This document shows, in pieces, positions 1 through 5,048 of a DNA stretch of 5,048 nt (within the stretch, counting starts at the first letter, position 1; the number at the start of each line of letters is the position of its first letter). The notes below the pieces were generated by a model. The model worked only from the letters and a program-made list of their open reading frames with translations. It was not told where the DNA came from and made no database searches. The DNA comes from JAVMKJ01 sp031732875 (GTDB taxonomy: Bacteria; Pseudomonadota; Gammaproteobacteria; Competibacterales; Competibacteraceae). The stretch covers positions 1 to 5,048 of the forward strand of contig JAVMKL010000136.1 of NCBI GenBank assembly GCA_031732875.1. The letters run 5' to 3'. A program made the position numbers and the translations under genes.

Positions 1-57
1 CGTTGTCGCGGACGCTTCGCGCCCCGTTAGGCCATGGCCGAATTTATTCACACCCTT

Positions 58-62
58 AAGGA
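58..62 (+). promoter_or_regulatory. Ribosome binding site supporting the GTG start at 74
   Basis: AAGGA lies 11 bases before a GTG at 74-76. The reading frame stays open leftwards to the window edge, so the start is not forced by a stop codon. This purine-rich site, together with the match of the encoded N-terminus (MDIPRIF) to the start I remember for YjhP-type proteins, decides the start. The spacing is slightly long, so translation may be modest. Confidence 0.5.
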
Positions 63-73
63 AATTTTCCACA

Positions 74-820
74 GTGGACATCCCACGGATCTTCAACATC
101 ACCGAAAGTGCTCACCGCATCCACAACCCGATCACACCCGAAAAGCTCGCCACTCTCGGCGCTGCGCTGCGTTTGGAATCGGAGGCCCGAGTGCTCGACC
201 TCGGCAGCGGTTCGGGGGAGATGCTGTGCACTTGGGCACGCGATCACGGCGTCGTCGGCATCGGCATCGACATGAGCCCGTTGTTCACCGAGCAAGCGAA
301 ACGCCGTGCCGAAGAACTCGGCGTCGCCCATCAAGTCCAGTTCATCCATGGCGATGCCGCCGGCTATGTCTCCGACGAGAAGGCCGATGTAGCAGCCTGT
401 GTCGGCGCCACCTGGATCGGCGGTGGCGTTGCCGGCACGATCGAACTTCTGGCGCGGAGCCTGCGCACCGGCGGGATCATCCTCATCGGCGAGCCCTACT
501 GGCGGCAATTACCGCCGACGGAAGAGGTTGCCCAAGGGTGTCTTGCCCACTCGATCTGCGACTTTCTCCTGCTTCCAGCACTGCTCGCGTCTTTCGGCCA
601 TCTTGGCTACGACGTCGTCGAAATGGTTCTGGCCGACCAGGACGGCTGGGACCGATACGAGGCGGCCAAATGGCTCACCATGCGCCGATGGCTTGAAGCC
701 AATCCCGACGACGAGTTCGCGCCAGAGGTTCGAGCCCAACTGACCTCGGAACCCGAGCGCTACGCCGCTTACACGCGTGAATACCTGGGCTGGGGTGTGT
801 TCGCGCTGATGCCGCGGTGA
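74..820 (+). CDS. yjhP: Class I SAM-dependent methyltransferase, YjhP-like
   Basis: This 248-residue protein has a Rossmann-type methyltransferase fold. Motif I is VLDLGSGSGE (residues 40-49), the glycine-rich SAM loop. D66 in GIGIDMS is the acidic residue expected to bind the SAM ribose, and D94 in HGDAAGY sits where the adenine-contacting acid usually falls. DVAACVGATW (105-114) is the motif IV region, and GGIILIGEPYW follows as the strand-5 segment. There is no signal peptide or membrane segment, so it should be cytosolic. From memory, length, N-terminus (MDIPRIF) and C-terminal half (YEAAKWLTMRRWLEANPDD) closely match E. coli YjhP, a predicted methyltransferase with no substrate known to me. 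That protein is encoded in the topAI-yjhQP operon. The GTG start is supported by AAGGA at 58-62. The gene looks intact. It is 525 bases from the next confident gene and is probably not co-transcribed with it. The methyltransferase call is firm; the symbol rests on recollection. Confidence 0.92.
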   Translation: MDIPRIFNITESAHRIHNPITPEKLATLGAALRLESEARVLDLGSGSGEMLCTWARDHGVVGIGIDMSPLFTEQAKRRAEELGVAHQVQFIHGDAAGYVSDEKADVAACVGATWIGGGVAGTIELLARSLRTGGIILIGEPYWRQLPPTEEVAQGCLAHSICDFLLLPALLASFGHLGYDVVEMVLADQDGWDRYEAAKWLTMRRWLEANPDDEFAPEVRAQLTSEPERYAAYTREYLGWGVFALMPR

Positions 821-827
821 TGCGTTG

Positions 828-862
828 GCGCGGCCGGCGGATCGTCAACGGCTGTGCCGCGC
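828..862 (+). terminator. Weak stem-loop after the methyltransferase gene
   Basis: GCGCGGC (828-834) and GCCGCGC (856-862) form a perfect 7-bp GC stem around a 21-base loop, beginning 8 bases after the methyltransferase stop. No T-run follows (the next bases are AATAGCTGG) and the loop is long, so this is not a standard intrinsic terminator. In GC-rich DNA such a repeat can also arise by chance. Confidence 0.2.
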
Positions 863-944
863 AATAGCTGGTAGCTCGCCGAGATGTAATTGCGCCTGAA
901 TTCATTATCTTATTGGTCTAGTTATCGCGGCCGATATCTACGCC

Positions 945-1142
945 ATGGAGCGCATCGCGGGCATCATTCCCCGCCACGACGTGCCCGCTGGCTTGAACCT
1001 CAGCGTTGAGGACACTCGCAAACCATGCCTGAACGTGATCGACTGGCTGGTCGAACCGCACCAGGTGAACGACCGGGCCGCCGGGCTCGATCATCTCGGC
1101 AAGGGCATCATCCGGACCCTCCTATTCATCGCTTTTCCTTGA
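945..1142 (+). CDS. Hypothetical small ORF or gene remnant, 65 aa
   Basis: I do not recognise this 65-residue product (MERIAGIIPRHDVPAG at its start, ending GIIRTLLFIAFP). By hand count, G+C at codon positions 1, 2 and 3 is about 68, 38 and 80%, the pattern of real genes in GC-rich bacteria, and this favours the + frame over its codon-aligned antisense. Against a working gene, there is no Shine-Dalgarno site before ATG 945. The frame is open further upstream to 900 (after TGA at 897-899) without a better start. The product has no motif I can name, no signal peptide and no clear membrane segment. It could be a fragment of a longer decayed gene. Its stop is one base from the stop of the convergent - strand ORF at 1144. 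Confidence 0.3.
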   Translation: MERIAGIIPRHDVPAGLNLSVEDTRKPCLNVIDWLVEPHQVNDRAAGLDHLGKGIIRTLLFIAFP

Positions 1143-1143
1143 C

Positions 1144-1257
1144 TTAAACCCTCGTCCGATTTTTTGGGGTCCACCATACCCCACGAATTTGCAGCAGTTT
1201 GAGACGAACATACCGAGGTTCCCACACTTCCCTTTTATCTCGGCTAAGCTTTTTCAT
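1144..1257 (-). CDS. Possible 37-aa basic peptide, divergent from the ligase operon
   Basis: This short ORF encodes 37 residues starting MKKLSRDKREVWEPRYVRLK and ending WWTPKNRTRV. It has 12 Lys/Arg against 3 Asp/Glu and three Trp. It follows AGGAGG (1264-1269, read on -) with an ideal 6-base gap to ATG, the best Shine-Dalgarno arrangement in the window. The frame extends upstream to an ATG ending at 1365, but the internal start with this site is far more plausible. G+C at codon position 3 is only about 46%, unlike the neighbouring genes, so a real gene here would be atypical and perhaps acquired. I recognise no family. The W-E-P-R-Y-V-R-L-K stretch loosely recalls the N-terminal W..P pattern of peptide precursors such as PqqA, but the Glu/Tyr pair of PqqA is absent. 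No promoter is convincing, and chance remains a fair explanation. Confidence 0.3.
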   Translation of the reverse strand: MKKLSRDKREVWEPRYVRLKLLQIRGVWWTPKNRTRV

Positions 1258-1263
1258 GACTTG

Positions 1264-1269
1264 CCTCCT
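1264..1269 (-). promoter_or_regulatory. Consensus Shine-Dalgarno site for the 37-aa ORF
   Basis: CCTCCT on + reads AGGAGG on -, six bases before the ATG at 1257. It is the main reason to consider the minus-strand mini-ORF and selects that ATG over the upstream in-frame ATG ending at 1365. Confidence 0.35.
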
Positions 1270-1300
1270 GATTACAGCAATAACTCGAACCATCAAATAA

Positions 1301-1332
1301 CCGAGTCCGGCTCTTGGATACCGGGAAATCGG
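1301..1332 (+). promoter_or_regulatory. Imperfect hairpin just upstream of the ligase ribosome binding site
   Basis: CCGA (1301-1304) can pair with TCGG (1329-1332), and CCGG (1307-1310) with CCGG (1321-1324). This gives two 4-bp stems separated by a GT/GAAA internal loop and closed by a 10-base loop. The structure ends two bases before the GGAGGAG site, so it could be a leader hairpin or an operator for the operon. The pairing is short and no known riboswitch or attenuator class is evident. Confidence 0.2.
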
Positions 1333-1334
1333 CT

Positions 1335-1341
1335 GGAGGAG
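1335..1341 (+). promoter_or_regulatory. Strong Shine-Dalgarno site of the ligase gene
   Basis: GGAGGAG ends four bases before the ATG at 1346. It fixes that start over the out-of-frame ATG at 1314 and predicts efficient translation of the first gene of the operon. Confidence 0.85.
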
Positions 1342-1345
1342 AACG

Positions 1346-3313
1346 ATGTCTTTTGGGACCCCCAAGGGGGCGGTGGAGGAGTTACAGACTTTTCCGCGCC
1401 TGCTTTTCCATCATGCCAAGGCGCGGGGCGACGCGCCGGCCATCCGCGAGAAAGACCTGGGCATCTGGCAGACCTGGAGCTGGTCCAGCGTCGCCGAGCG
1501 GGTGCGCGCCCTGGCCAGCGGCTTGGCGGCCCTCGGCTTCAAGCGCGGCGACAACCTGGCCATCATCGGCGACAACCGGCCCCATCTCTACATGATGATG
1601 AGCGCCGCCCAATGCCTCGGCGGCGTTCCGGTGCCGCTCTACCAGGACGCCGTGGCGGACGAAATGCTCTTCGTCCTCCAGGACGCCGCCATTCGCTTCG
1701 CCGCGGTCGAGGATCAGGAGCAGGTGGACAAACTGCTGGACATCCTGGATCGAGCGCCCCTGCTCGAGCACATCGTCTACGACGACCCGCGCGGAATGCG
1801 TCACTACAACCAGCCCTTTCTCCACGACATCCACGCCCTGATGGAAATGGGACGGATTCACAACCGCAACCATCCGGATTTCCTCGACGCCGAAGTGGCG
1901 CAAGGGCAACCCGACGACGTCTCGGTCATGCTGTATACCTCCGGCACCACCGGCAAACCCAAGGGCGTCTGCCAGACCCATGCCGCTTTCATCGCATCCG
2001 CCCGGGGCGGCATGCAAATCGACCAGCTGGACGCCGACGGCGACATTCTGTCCTATCTGCCCATGGCCTGGGTGGGCGACCACCTCTTCTCCTTCGCCCA
2101 GGCGCTGGTGGCGGGCTTCACCATCAACTGCCCGGAATCCGGCGACACGGTGATGACCGACCTGCGCGAAATCGGCCCGACCTATTACTTCGCGCCGCCC
2201 CGGGTGTTCGAAAGCCTGCTCACCTCGGTCATGATCCGCATGGAGGACGCCGGCATCGTCAAGCGCAAGCTGTTCCGCTACTTCCTGGACGTGGCGAAGC
2301 GCTGCGGCGGCGCCATTCTCGACGGCAAGCCGGTGGCTCTCAGCGACCGACTACTCTACGGACTGGGAACCCTCCTGGTCTACGGTCCCCTGCGCAACGT
2401 CCTGGGCCTGAGCCGTATCCGGGTCGCCTACACCGCCGGGGCCGCCATCGGCCCCGAACTGTTCAGCTTCTACCGCTCCATCGGCATCAACCTCAAGCAG
2501 CTTTACGGCCAGACCGAAACCTGCGCCTACGTCTGTCTGCAACCGGACGGGCAGGTCAAGCCCAGCAGCGTCGGCGCTCCGGCGCCGGGCGTGGAGATCA
2601 GGATCGCCGACAACGGCGAGGTGCTGGTGAAAGGCCCCATGCTGCTCAAGGAATACTACCAGCGGCCCGACGCCACCGCCGAGTCGATCGACGCCGACGG
2701 CTACTTCATGACCGGCGACGCCGGCTTCATCGACGCGGACGGTCACCTGAACATCATCGACCGGGCCAAGGATGTGGGCAAGCTTTCCAACGGCGCCATG
2801 TTTGCCCCGAACTATATCGAAAACAAGCTCAAATTCTTCCAGCACATCAAGGAAGCGGTCTGTTTCGGTCACGACCGGGACCGGGTTTGCGCCTTCATCA
2901 ACATCGATGTGGGAGCCGTGGGCAACTGGGCCGAGCGGCGCAACATCGCCTATTCCGGCTACACCGATCTGGCCGGCAAGCCGCAGGTCCACGAACTGAT
3001 CAAGACCTGCGTCGAGGAGGTGAACGCGACCCTGGCCCGGGACGCCATGGTGGCGGATTCGCAAATCCACCGCTTCCTCGTCCTGCACAAGGAACTCGAC
3101 CCGGACGACGACGAGCTGACCCGGACCCGCAAAGTGCGGCGCAACTTCGTCGCGAAAAAGTATCAGGTATTGATCGACGCCCTGTACGGCGGCAAAGCCA
3201 CGCAATTCATCGAAACCGAGGTCAAGTTCGAGGATGGCCGACGCGGCAAGGTGGCCGCCGATCTCAAGATCGTCGACGCCAGGACCTTCCCGGCGGCCAG
3301 GCAGGCGGCGTGA
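1346..3313 (+). CDS. AMP-dependent acyl-CoA synthetase (long-chain type)
   Basis: This 655-residue ANL-superfamily ligase activates a carboxylic acid with ATP to an acyl-adenylate and then forms the acyl-CoA. The ATP-binding signature YTSGTTGKPKG is at residues 197-207. YGQTET (387-392) is the A5 motif, and the TGD of YFMTGDAGF (456-458) includes the ribose-binding Asp458. IDRAKD contains hinge-region Arg473. LTRTRKVRR near the C-terminus places the likely catalytic lysine at K596, in the form used by long-chain (FAA1/FadD15-like) enzymes rather than the PRTRSGK form. SYLPMAWVGDH is also typical of that group. Length fits the roughly 600-660 aa of the subfamily. There is no signal peptide, so it should be cytosolic or membrane-associated. 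It starts with a strong Shine-Dalgarno site, and its stop is three bases before the transporter ATPase gene, so the genes are surely co-transcribed. Substrate is not readable: fatty, aromatic or branched acids are all possible. Confidence 0.95.
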   Translation: MSFGTPKGAVEELQTFPRLLFHHAKARGDAPAIREKDLGIWQTWSWSSVAERVRALASGLAALGFKRGDNLAIIGDNRPHLYMMMSAAQCLGGVPVPLYQDAVADEMLFVLQDAAIRFAAVEDQEQVDKLLDILDRAPLLEHIVYDDPRGMRHYNQPFLHDIHALMEMGRIHNRNHPDFLDAEVAQGQPDDVSVMLYTSGTTGKPKGVCQTHAAFIASARGGMQIDQLDADGDILSYLPMAWVGDHLFSFAQALVAGFTINCPESGDTVMTDLREIGPTYYFAPPRVFESLLTSVMIRMEDAGIVKRKLFRYFLDVAKRCGGAILDGKPVALSDRLLYGLGTLLVYGPLRNVLGLSRIRVAYTAGAAIGPELFSFYRSIGINLKQLYGQTETCAYVCLQPDGQVKPSSVGAPAPGVEIRIADNGEVLVKGPMLLKEYYQRPDATAESIDADGYFMTGDAGFIDADGHLNIIDRAKDVGKLSNGAMFAPNYIENKLKFFQHIKEAVCFGHDRDRVCAFINIDVGAVGNWAERRNIAYSGYTDLAGKPQVHELIKTCVEEVNATLARDAMVADSQIHRFLVLHKELDPDDDELTRTRKVRRNFVAKKYQVLIDALYGGKATQFIETEVKFEDGRRGKVAADLKIVDARTFPAARQAA

Positions 3314-3316
3314 ACC

Positions 3317-4099
3317 ATGAGCAAAAAAATCGGCGACGTCATTCTCGACCTGCAAAACATTTCGCTGCGCTTCGGCGGGGTCAAGGCCCTGACCGACATC
3401 TCCTTCGACGTCCGCGAGCACGAAATCCGCGCCATCATCGGCCCCAACGGGGCGGGCAAGAGTTCGATGCTCAACGTCATCAACGGGGTCTATCACCCCC
3501 AGGAAGGGGTCATCATCTTCCACGGCCAGGAGCGCAAGAAAATGGAGCCGCATCACGCGGCGACCCAGGGCATCGCCCGCACCTTCCAGAACATCGCGCT
3601 GTTCAAGGGCATGAGCGTGCTCGACAACATCATGACCGGGCGCATCACCCGGATGAAGGCCAGCTTCGTCGAGCACGCGCTGTGGCTGGGCCGGGCCAGG
3701 CGGGAGGAACTGGAACATCGCAAAAAGGTGGAGGAAGTCATCGACTTTCTCGAAATCCAGCACATCCGCCGCACCCCGGTCGGCCGCCTGCCCTACGGCC
3801 TGCAAAAGCGGGTGGAACTGGGGCGGGCGCTGGCCGCCGAACCGTCCATGCTGCTGCTGGACGAGCCGATGGCCGGCATGAACGTCGAGGAAAAACAGGA
3901 CATGTGCCGCTTCATTCTCGACGTCAACGATCAGTTCGGCACCACCATCGTCCTGATCGAGCACGACATGGGCGTGGTGATGGACATCTCCGACCGCGTC
4001 GTGGTGCTCGACTACGGCAGGAAGATCGGCGACGGCCTGCCGGACGACGTGAAAAACAATCCGGATGTGATCACCGCCTATCTGGGCGTGAGCCACTGA
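3317..4099 (+). CDS. livG: Branched-chain-type ABC transporter ATPase, LivG family
   Basis: This 260-residue cytoplasmic ATPase would power import by a HAAT-family transporter. The Walker A motif GPNGAGKS is at residues 42-49, the Q-loop glutamine is Q91 in TFQN, and Walker B plus catalytic glutamate are LLLDEP (179-184, E183). The D-loop region AGMN follows, and the switch histidine is H216 in IEHDMG. The ABC signature is LPYGLQKR (158-165) instead of LSGGQ; LivG proteins usually have LSYGQQ-like forms, so this is a subfamily variant rather than damage. GVKAL near the N-terminus, TFQNIALF and the C-terminal GRKIGDG match LivG, not the shorter LivF. The start lies three bases after the ligase stop with only a weak purine-rich stretch before it, which suggests translational coupling. 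Family assignment is firm. The transported substrate may not be an amino acid, since relatives carry amides, urea and aromatic acids. Confidence 0.93.
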   Translation: MSKKIGDVILDLQNISLRFGGVKALTDISFDVREHEIRAIIGPNGAGKSSMLNVINGVYHPQEGVIIFHGQERKKMEPHHAATQGIARTFQNIALFKGMSVLDNIMTGRITRMKASFVEHALWLGRARREELEHRKKVEEVIDFLEIQHIRRTPVGRLPYGLQKRVELGRALAAEPSMLLLDEPMAGMNVEEKQDMCRFILDVNDQFGTTIVLIEHDMGVVMDISDRVVVLDYGRKIGDGLPDDVKNNPDVITAYLGVSH

Positions 4100-4103
4100 G
4101 GAG
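4098..4103 (+). promoter_or_regulatory. Shine-Dalgarno site of the permease gene overlapping the ATPase stop
   Basis: GAGGAG begins inside the TGA stop of the ATPase gene and lies eight bases before the ATG at 4112. Ribosomes finishing the ATPase would be placed on the permease start, favouring coupled, balanced synthesis of the two subunits. Confidence 0.75.
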
Positions 4104-4111
4104 ACCGGGCC

Positions 4112-5026
4112 ATGCAATTCTTTATGGAAGTCCTGATCGGCGGCCTGCTGTCCGGGGTGATGTACGCCCTGGTGGCCCTGGGCTTCGTGCTGATCTACAA
4201 AGCCTCCGGCGTCTTCAACTTCGCTCAGGGGGCGATGGTGTATCTCGCCGCGCTGTCGGTGGTGGGCTGCATGGAGAAGGGCGCCCCCTTGTGGCTGGCG
4301 ATCGTCCTCGCCTTCGTCATCATGACCCTGTTCGGCATCGCCACCGAGAAGTTCGTGCTGCGCAAGCTGGTGAACCAGCCCCCCATCGCCCTGTTCATGG
4401 CCACCATCGGCCTGGCGTTCTTCATCGAGGGCCTGGCGCCGATGGTGTTCGGCAGCAATCCGCGCGCCCTGGATCTCGGCATCGTCGACGAGCCGATCCC
4501 GGCCATTCTCGATGCGTGGGGCATCGTGATTTCCAAGTTCGACCTGGTGGCGGCGGGGGTCGCGGCCCTGCTGGTGACGACGCTGGCGCTGTTCTTCCAA
4601 TACACCCGGATCGGCCGGGCCCTGCGGGCGGTGGCCGACGACCACCAGGCGGCGCTGTCGATCGGCATCCCCTTGCAACACATCTGGGCCATCGTCTGGG
4701 GCATCGCCGGTTTCGTCGCTCTGGTCGCCGGCCTGATGTGGGGCGCCCGCAACGGCGTGCAGTTCGCGCTCACGTTCACCGCCCTCAAGGCGCTGCCGGT
4801 GCTGATCATCGGCGGCTTCACCTCGGTGCCGGGCGCCATCGTCGGCGGCCTGCTCATCGGCGCTTCGGAAAAACTGGCGGAGATTTACCTGCCGCCGGTC
4901 ATGCAATCCCTGTTCGGCGGCAATTTCGGCGGTATCGAGGGCTGGTTCCCCTACGTTCTGGCGCTGTTCTTTCTGCTGGTTCGCCCAGAAGGTCTCTTCG
5001 GCGAGAAGCACATCGACCGGGTATAA
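4112..5026 (+). CDS. livH: Branched-chain-type ABC transporter permease, LivH family
   Basis: This 304-residue inner-membrane protein has about eight hydrophobic segments, roughly at residues 7-29, 40-54, 60-77, 92-113, 144-162, 191-210, 225-250 and 279-291. It would form half of the translocation pore with a LivM partner. Family marks are VFNFAQG (34-40) after the first helix, the cytoplasmic loop GRALRAVADD from residue 168 that should contact the ATPases, and ALPVLIIGGFTSVPGAIVGG in the penultimate segment. The C-terminal LVRPEGLFG is also typical. Length fits LivH (about 290-310 aa), and the protein is complete. It follows the ATPase gene by 12 bases with its own Shine-Dalgarno site. LivM, the binding protein and LivF are not in the window and are expected to the right. 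Substrate is unknown; the ligase gene in the same operon argues for a carboxylic acid. Confidence 0.93.
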   Translation: MQFFMEVLIGGLLSGVMYALVALGFVLIYKASGVFNFAQGAMVYLAALSVVGCMEKGAPLWLAIVLAFVIMTLFGIATEKFVLRKLVNQPPIALFMATIGLAFFIEGLAPMVFGSNPRALDLGIVDEPIPAILDAWGIVISKFDLVAAGVAALLVTTLALFFQYTRIGRALRAVADDHQAALSIGIPLQHIWAIVWGIAGFVALVAGLMWGARNGVQFALTFTALKALPVLIIGGFTSVPGAIVGGLLIGASEKLAEIYLPPVMQSLFGGNFGGIEGWFPYVLALFFLLVRPEGLFGEKHIDRV

Positions 5027-5028
5027 GG

Positions 5029-5048
5029 CCCTCACCCCAGCCCTTCTC
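5029..5048. repeat. Probable left arm of a C-rich palindromic intergenic repeat, cut by the window edge
   Basis: The 20 bases after the permease stop are pyrimidine-rich (CCCTCACCCC then AGCCCTTCTC). They resemble the first arm of the dispersed palindromic repeats seen between genes in many proteobacteria, where a similar C-rich arm is followed by a short loop and a G-rich complement such as GAGAAGGG. The second arm is outside the window, so pairing cannot be shown. If it is present, it could act as a terminator or mRNA-stabilising hairpin between the permease gene and the next gene. Confidence 0.4.

Larger units (their letters stand above)
821..1345. other. Intergenic stretch of 525 bases without a confident gene
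   Basis: This region separates the methyltransferase from the ligase-transporter operon. From left to right it holds a 7-bp inverted repeat at 828-862, an unrecognised + strand ORF (945-1142), a short - strand ORF with a strong Shine-Dalgarno site (1144-1257), and an imperfect hairpin at 1301-1332 just before the ligase ribosome binding site. The part from 1141 to 1320 is about 47% GC by hand count, well below the flanking genes. Any promoter for the ligase operon should lie here, but I found no convincing -35/-10 pair or sigma-54 -24/-12 element on +. No tRNA, insertion-sequence ends or CRISPR repeats are visible. Confidence 0.7.

Noticed and set aside
34..696. 220-codon + frame overlapping the methyltransferase
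   Set aside because: Arg/His/Pro-rich shadow of the methyltransferase gene in another frame. The methyltransferase frame carries all recognisable motifs.
1213..1243. CCGAG / CTCGG inverted repeat with a 21-base loop
   Set aside because: A five-base stem with a long loop is expected by chance, and nothing else supports a function.
1283..1291. GGTTCGAGT on the minus strand, like a tRNA T-loop (possible tRNA fragment or attachment site)
   Set aside because: The flanking bases do not form a T-stem, and no other tRNA arm or CCA end is nearby.
1271..1299. Possible minus-strand promoter: extended -10 like TGcTGTAAT with TTGATG upstream
   Set aside because: The spacer to TTGATG is only 14 bases, and transcription would start within the AGGAGG site, removing the leader of the mini-ORF it should serve.
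1156..1333. CCGATTT at 1156-1162 and its inverted copy near 1327-1333, considered as insertion-element ends
   Set aside because: Only seven bases match, with no target duplication and no transposase-like ORF between them.
1382..2083. 233-codon minus-strand frame inside the ligase gene
   Set aside because: Another antisense shadow; the ligase frame is unambiguous there, with the YTSGTTGKPKG motif.
2351..5035. Antisense open frame of 894 codons covering most of the ligase, ATPase and permease genes
   Set aside because: All three sense genes happen to share one reading frame, and this antisense frame is codon-aligned with them. It stays open only because the sense genes avoid TTA, CTA and TCA codons, as expected in GC-rich DNA. 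It ends at a CTA leucine codon at 2351. Its product is an implausible His/Asp/Gln-rich chain with no domain.

Overview
The window reads as a GC-rich bacterial chromosome segment. Genes are dense, codon third positions are strongly G/C, and Shine-Dalgarno sites are clear. An acyl-CoA ligase joined to a branched-chain (Liv/HAAT-type) ABC transporter suggests a metabolically versatile proteobacterium, perhaps a betaproteobacterium of the Rhodocyclales kind. That placement is an impression from gene content, not a result.

Layout. (1) Bases 74-820 (+) encode a complete class I SAM-dependent methyltransferase that resembles E. coli YjhP, with a GTG start. (2) Bases 821-1345 hold no confidently called gene. 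They contain a weak stem-loop after the methyltransferase, an unrecognised 65-codon ORF on + (945-1142) with coding-like base composition, and a 37-codon ORF on - (1144-1257) behind a perfect AGGAGG. The last 200 bases are clearly more AT-rich (about 47% GC over 1141-1320). (3) Bases 1346-5026 (+) carry three tightly packed co-directional genes: a long-chain-type acyl-CoA synthetase (655 aa), a LivG-type ATPase (260 aa) and a LivH-type permease (304 aa). Gaps are 3 and 12 bases. (4) The last 20 bases look like the left arm of a C-rich palindromic intergenic repeat cut by the window edge.

How the genes fit together. The transporter genes probably continue to the right with livM, a periplasmic binding protein and livF, because LivG and LivH alone do not make a working importer. 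With the ligase as first gene, the most economical reading is an uptake-and-activation module: a carboxylic acid (fatty, aromatic or branched) is imported and trapped as its CoA thioester. The substrate cannot be read from the sequence. The methyltransferase is separated from this operon by the mixed intergenic region and is probably functionally unrelated.

I did not find a clear undescribed system. The best leads are the minus-strand mini-ORF at 1144-1257, the ligase-transporter coupling, and the question of whether a topAI-yjhQ-like pair lies just left of the window.
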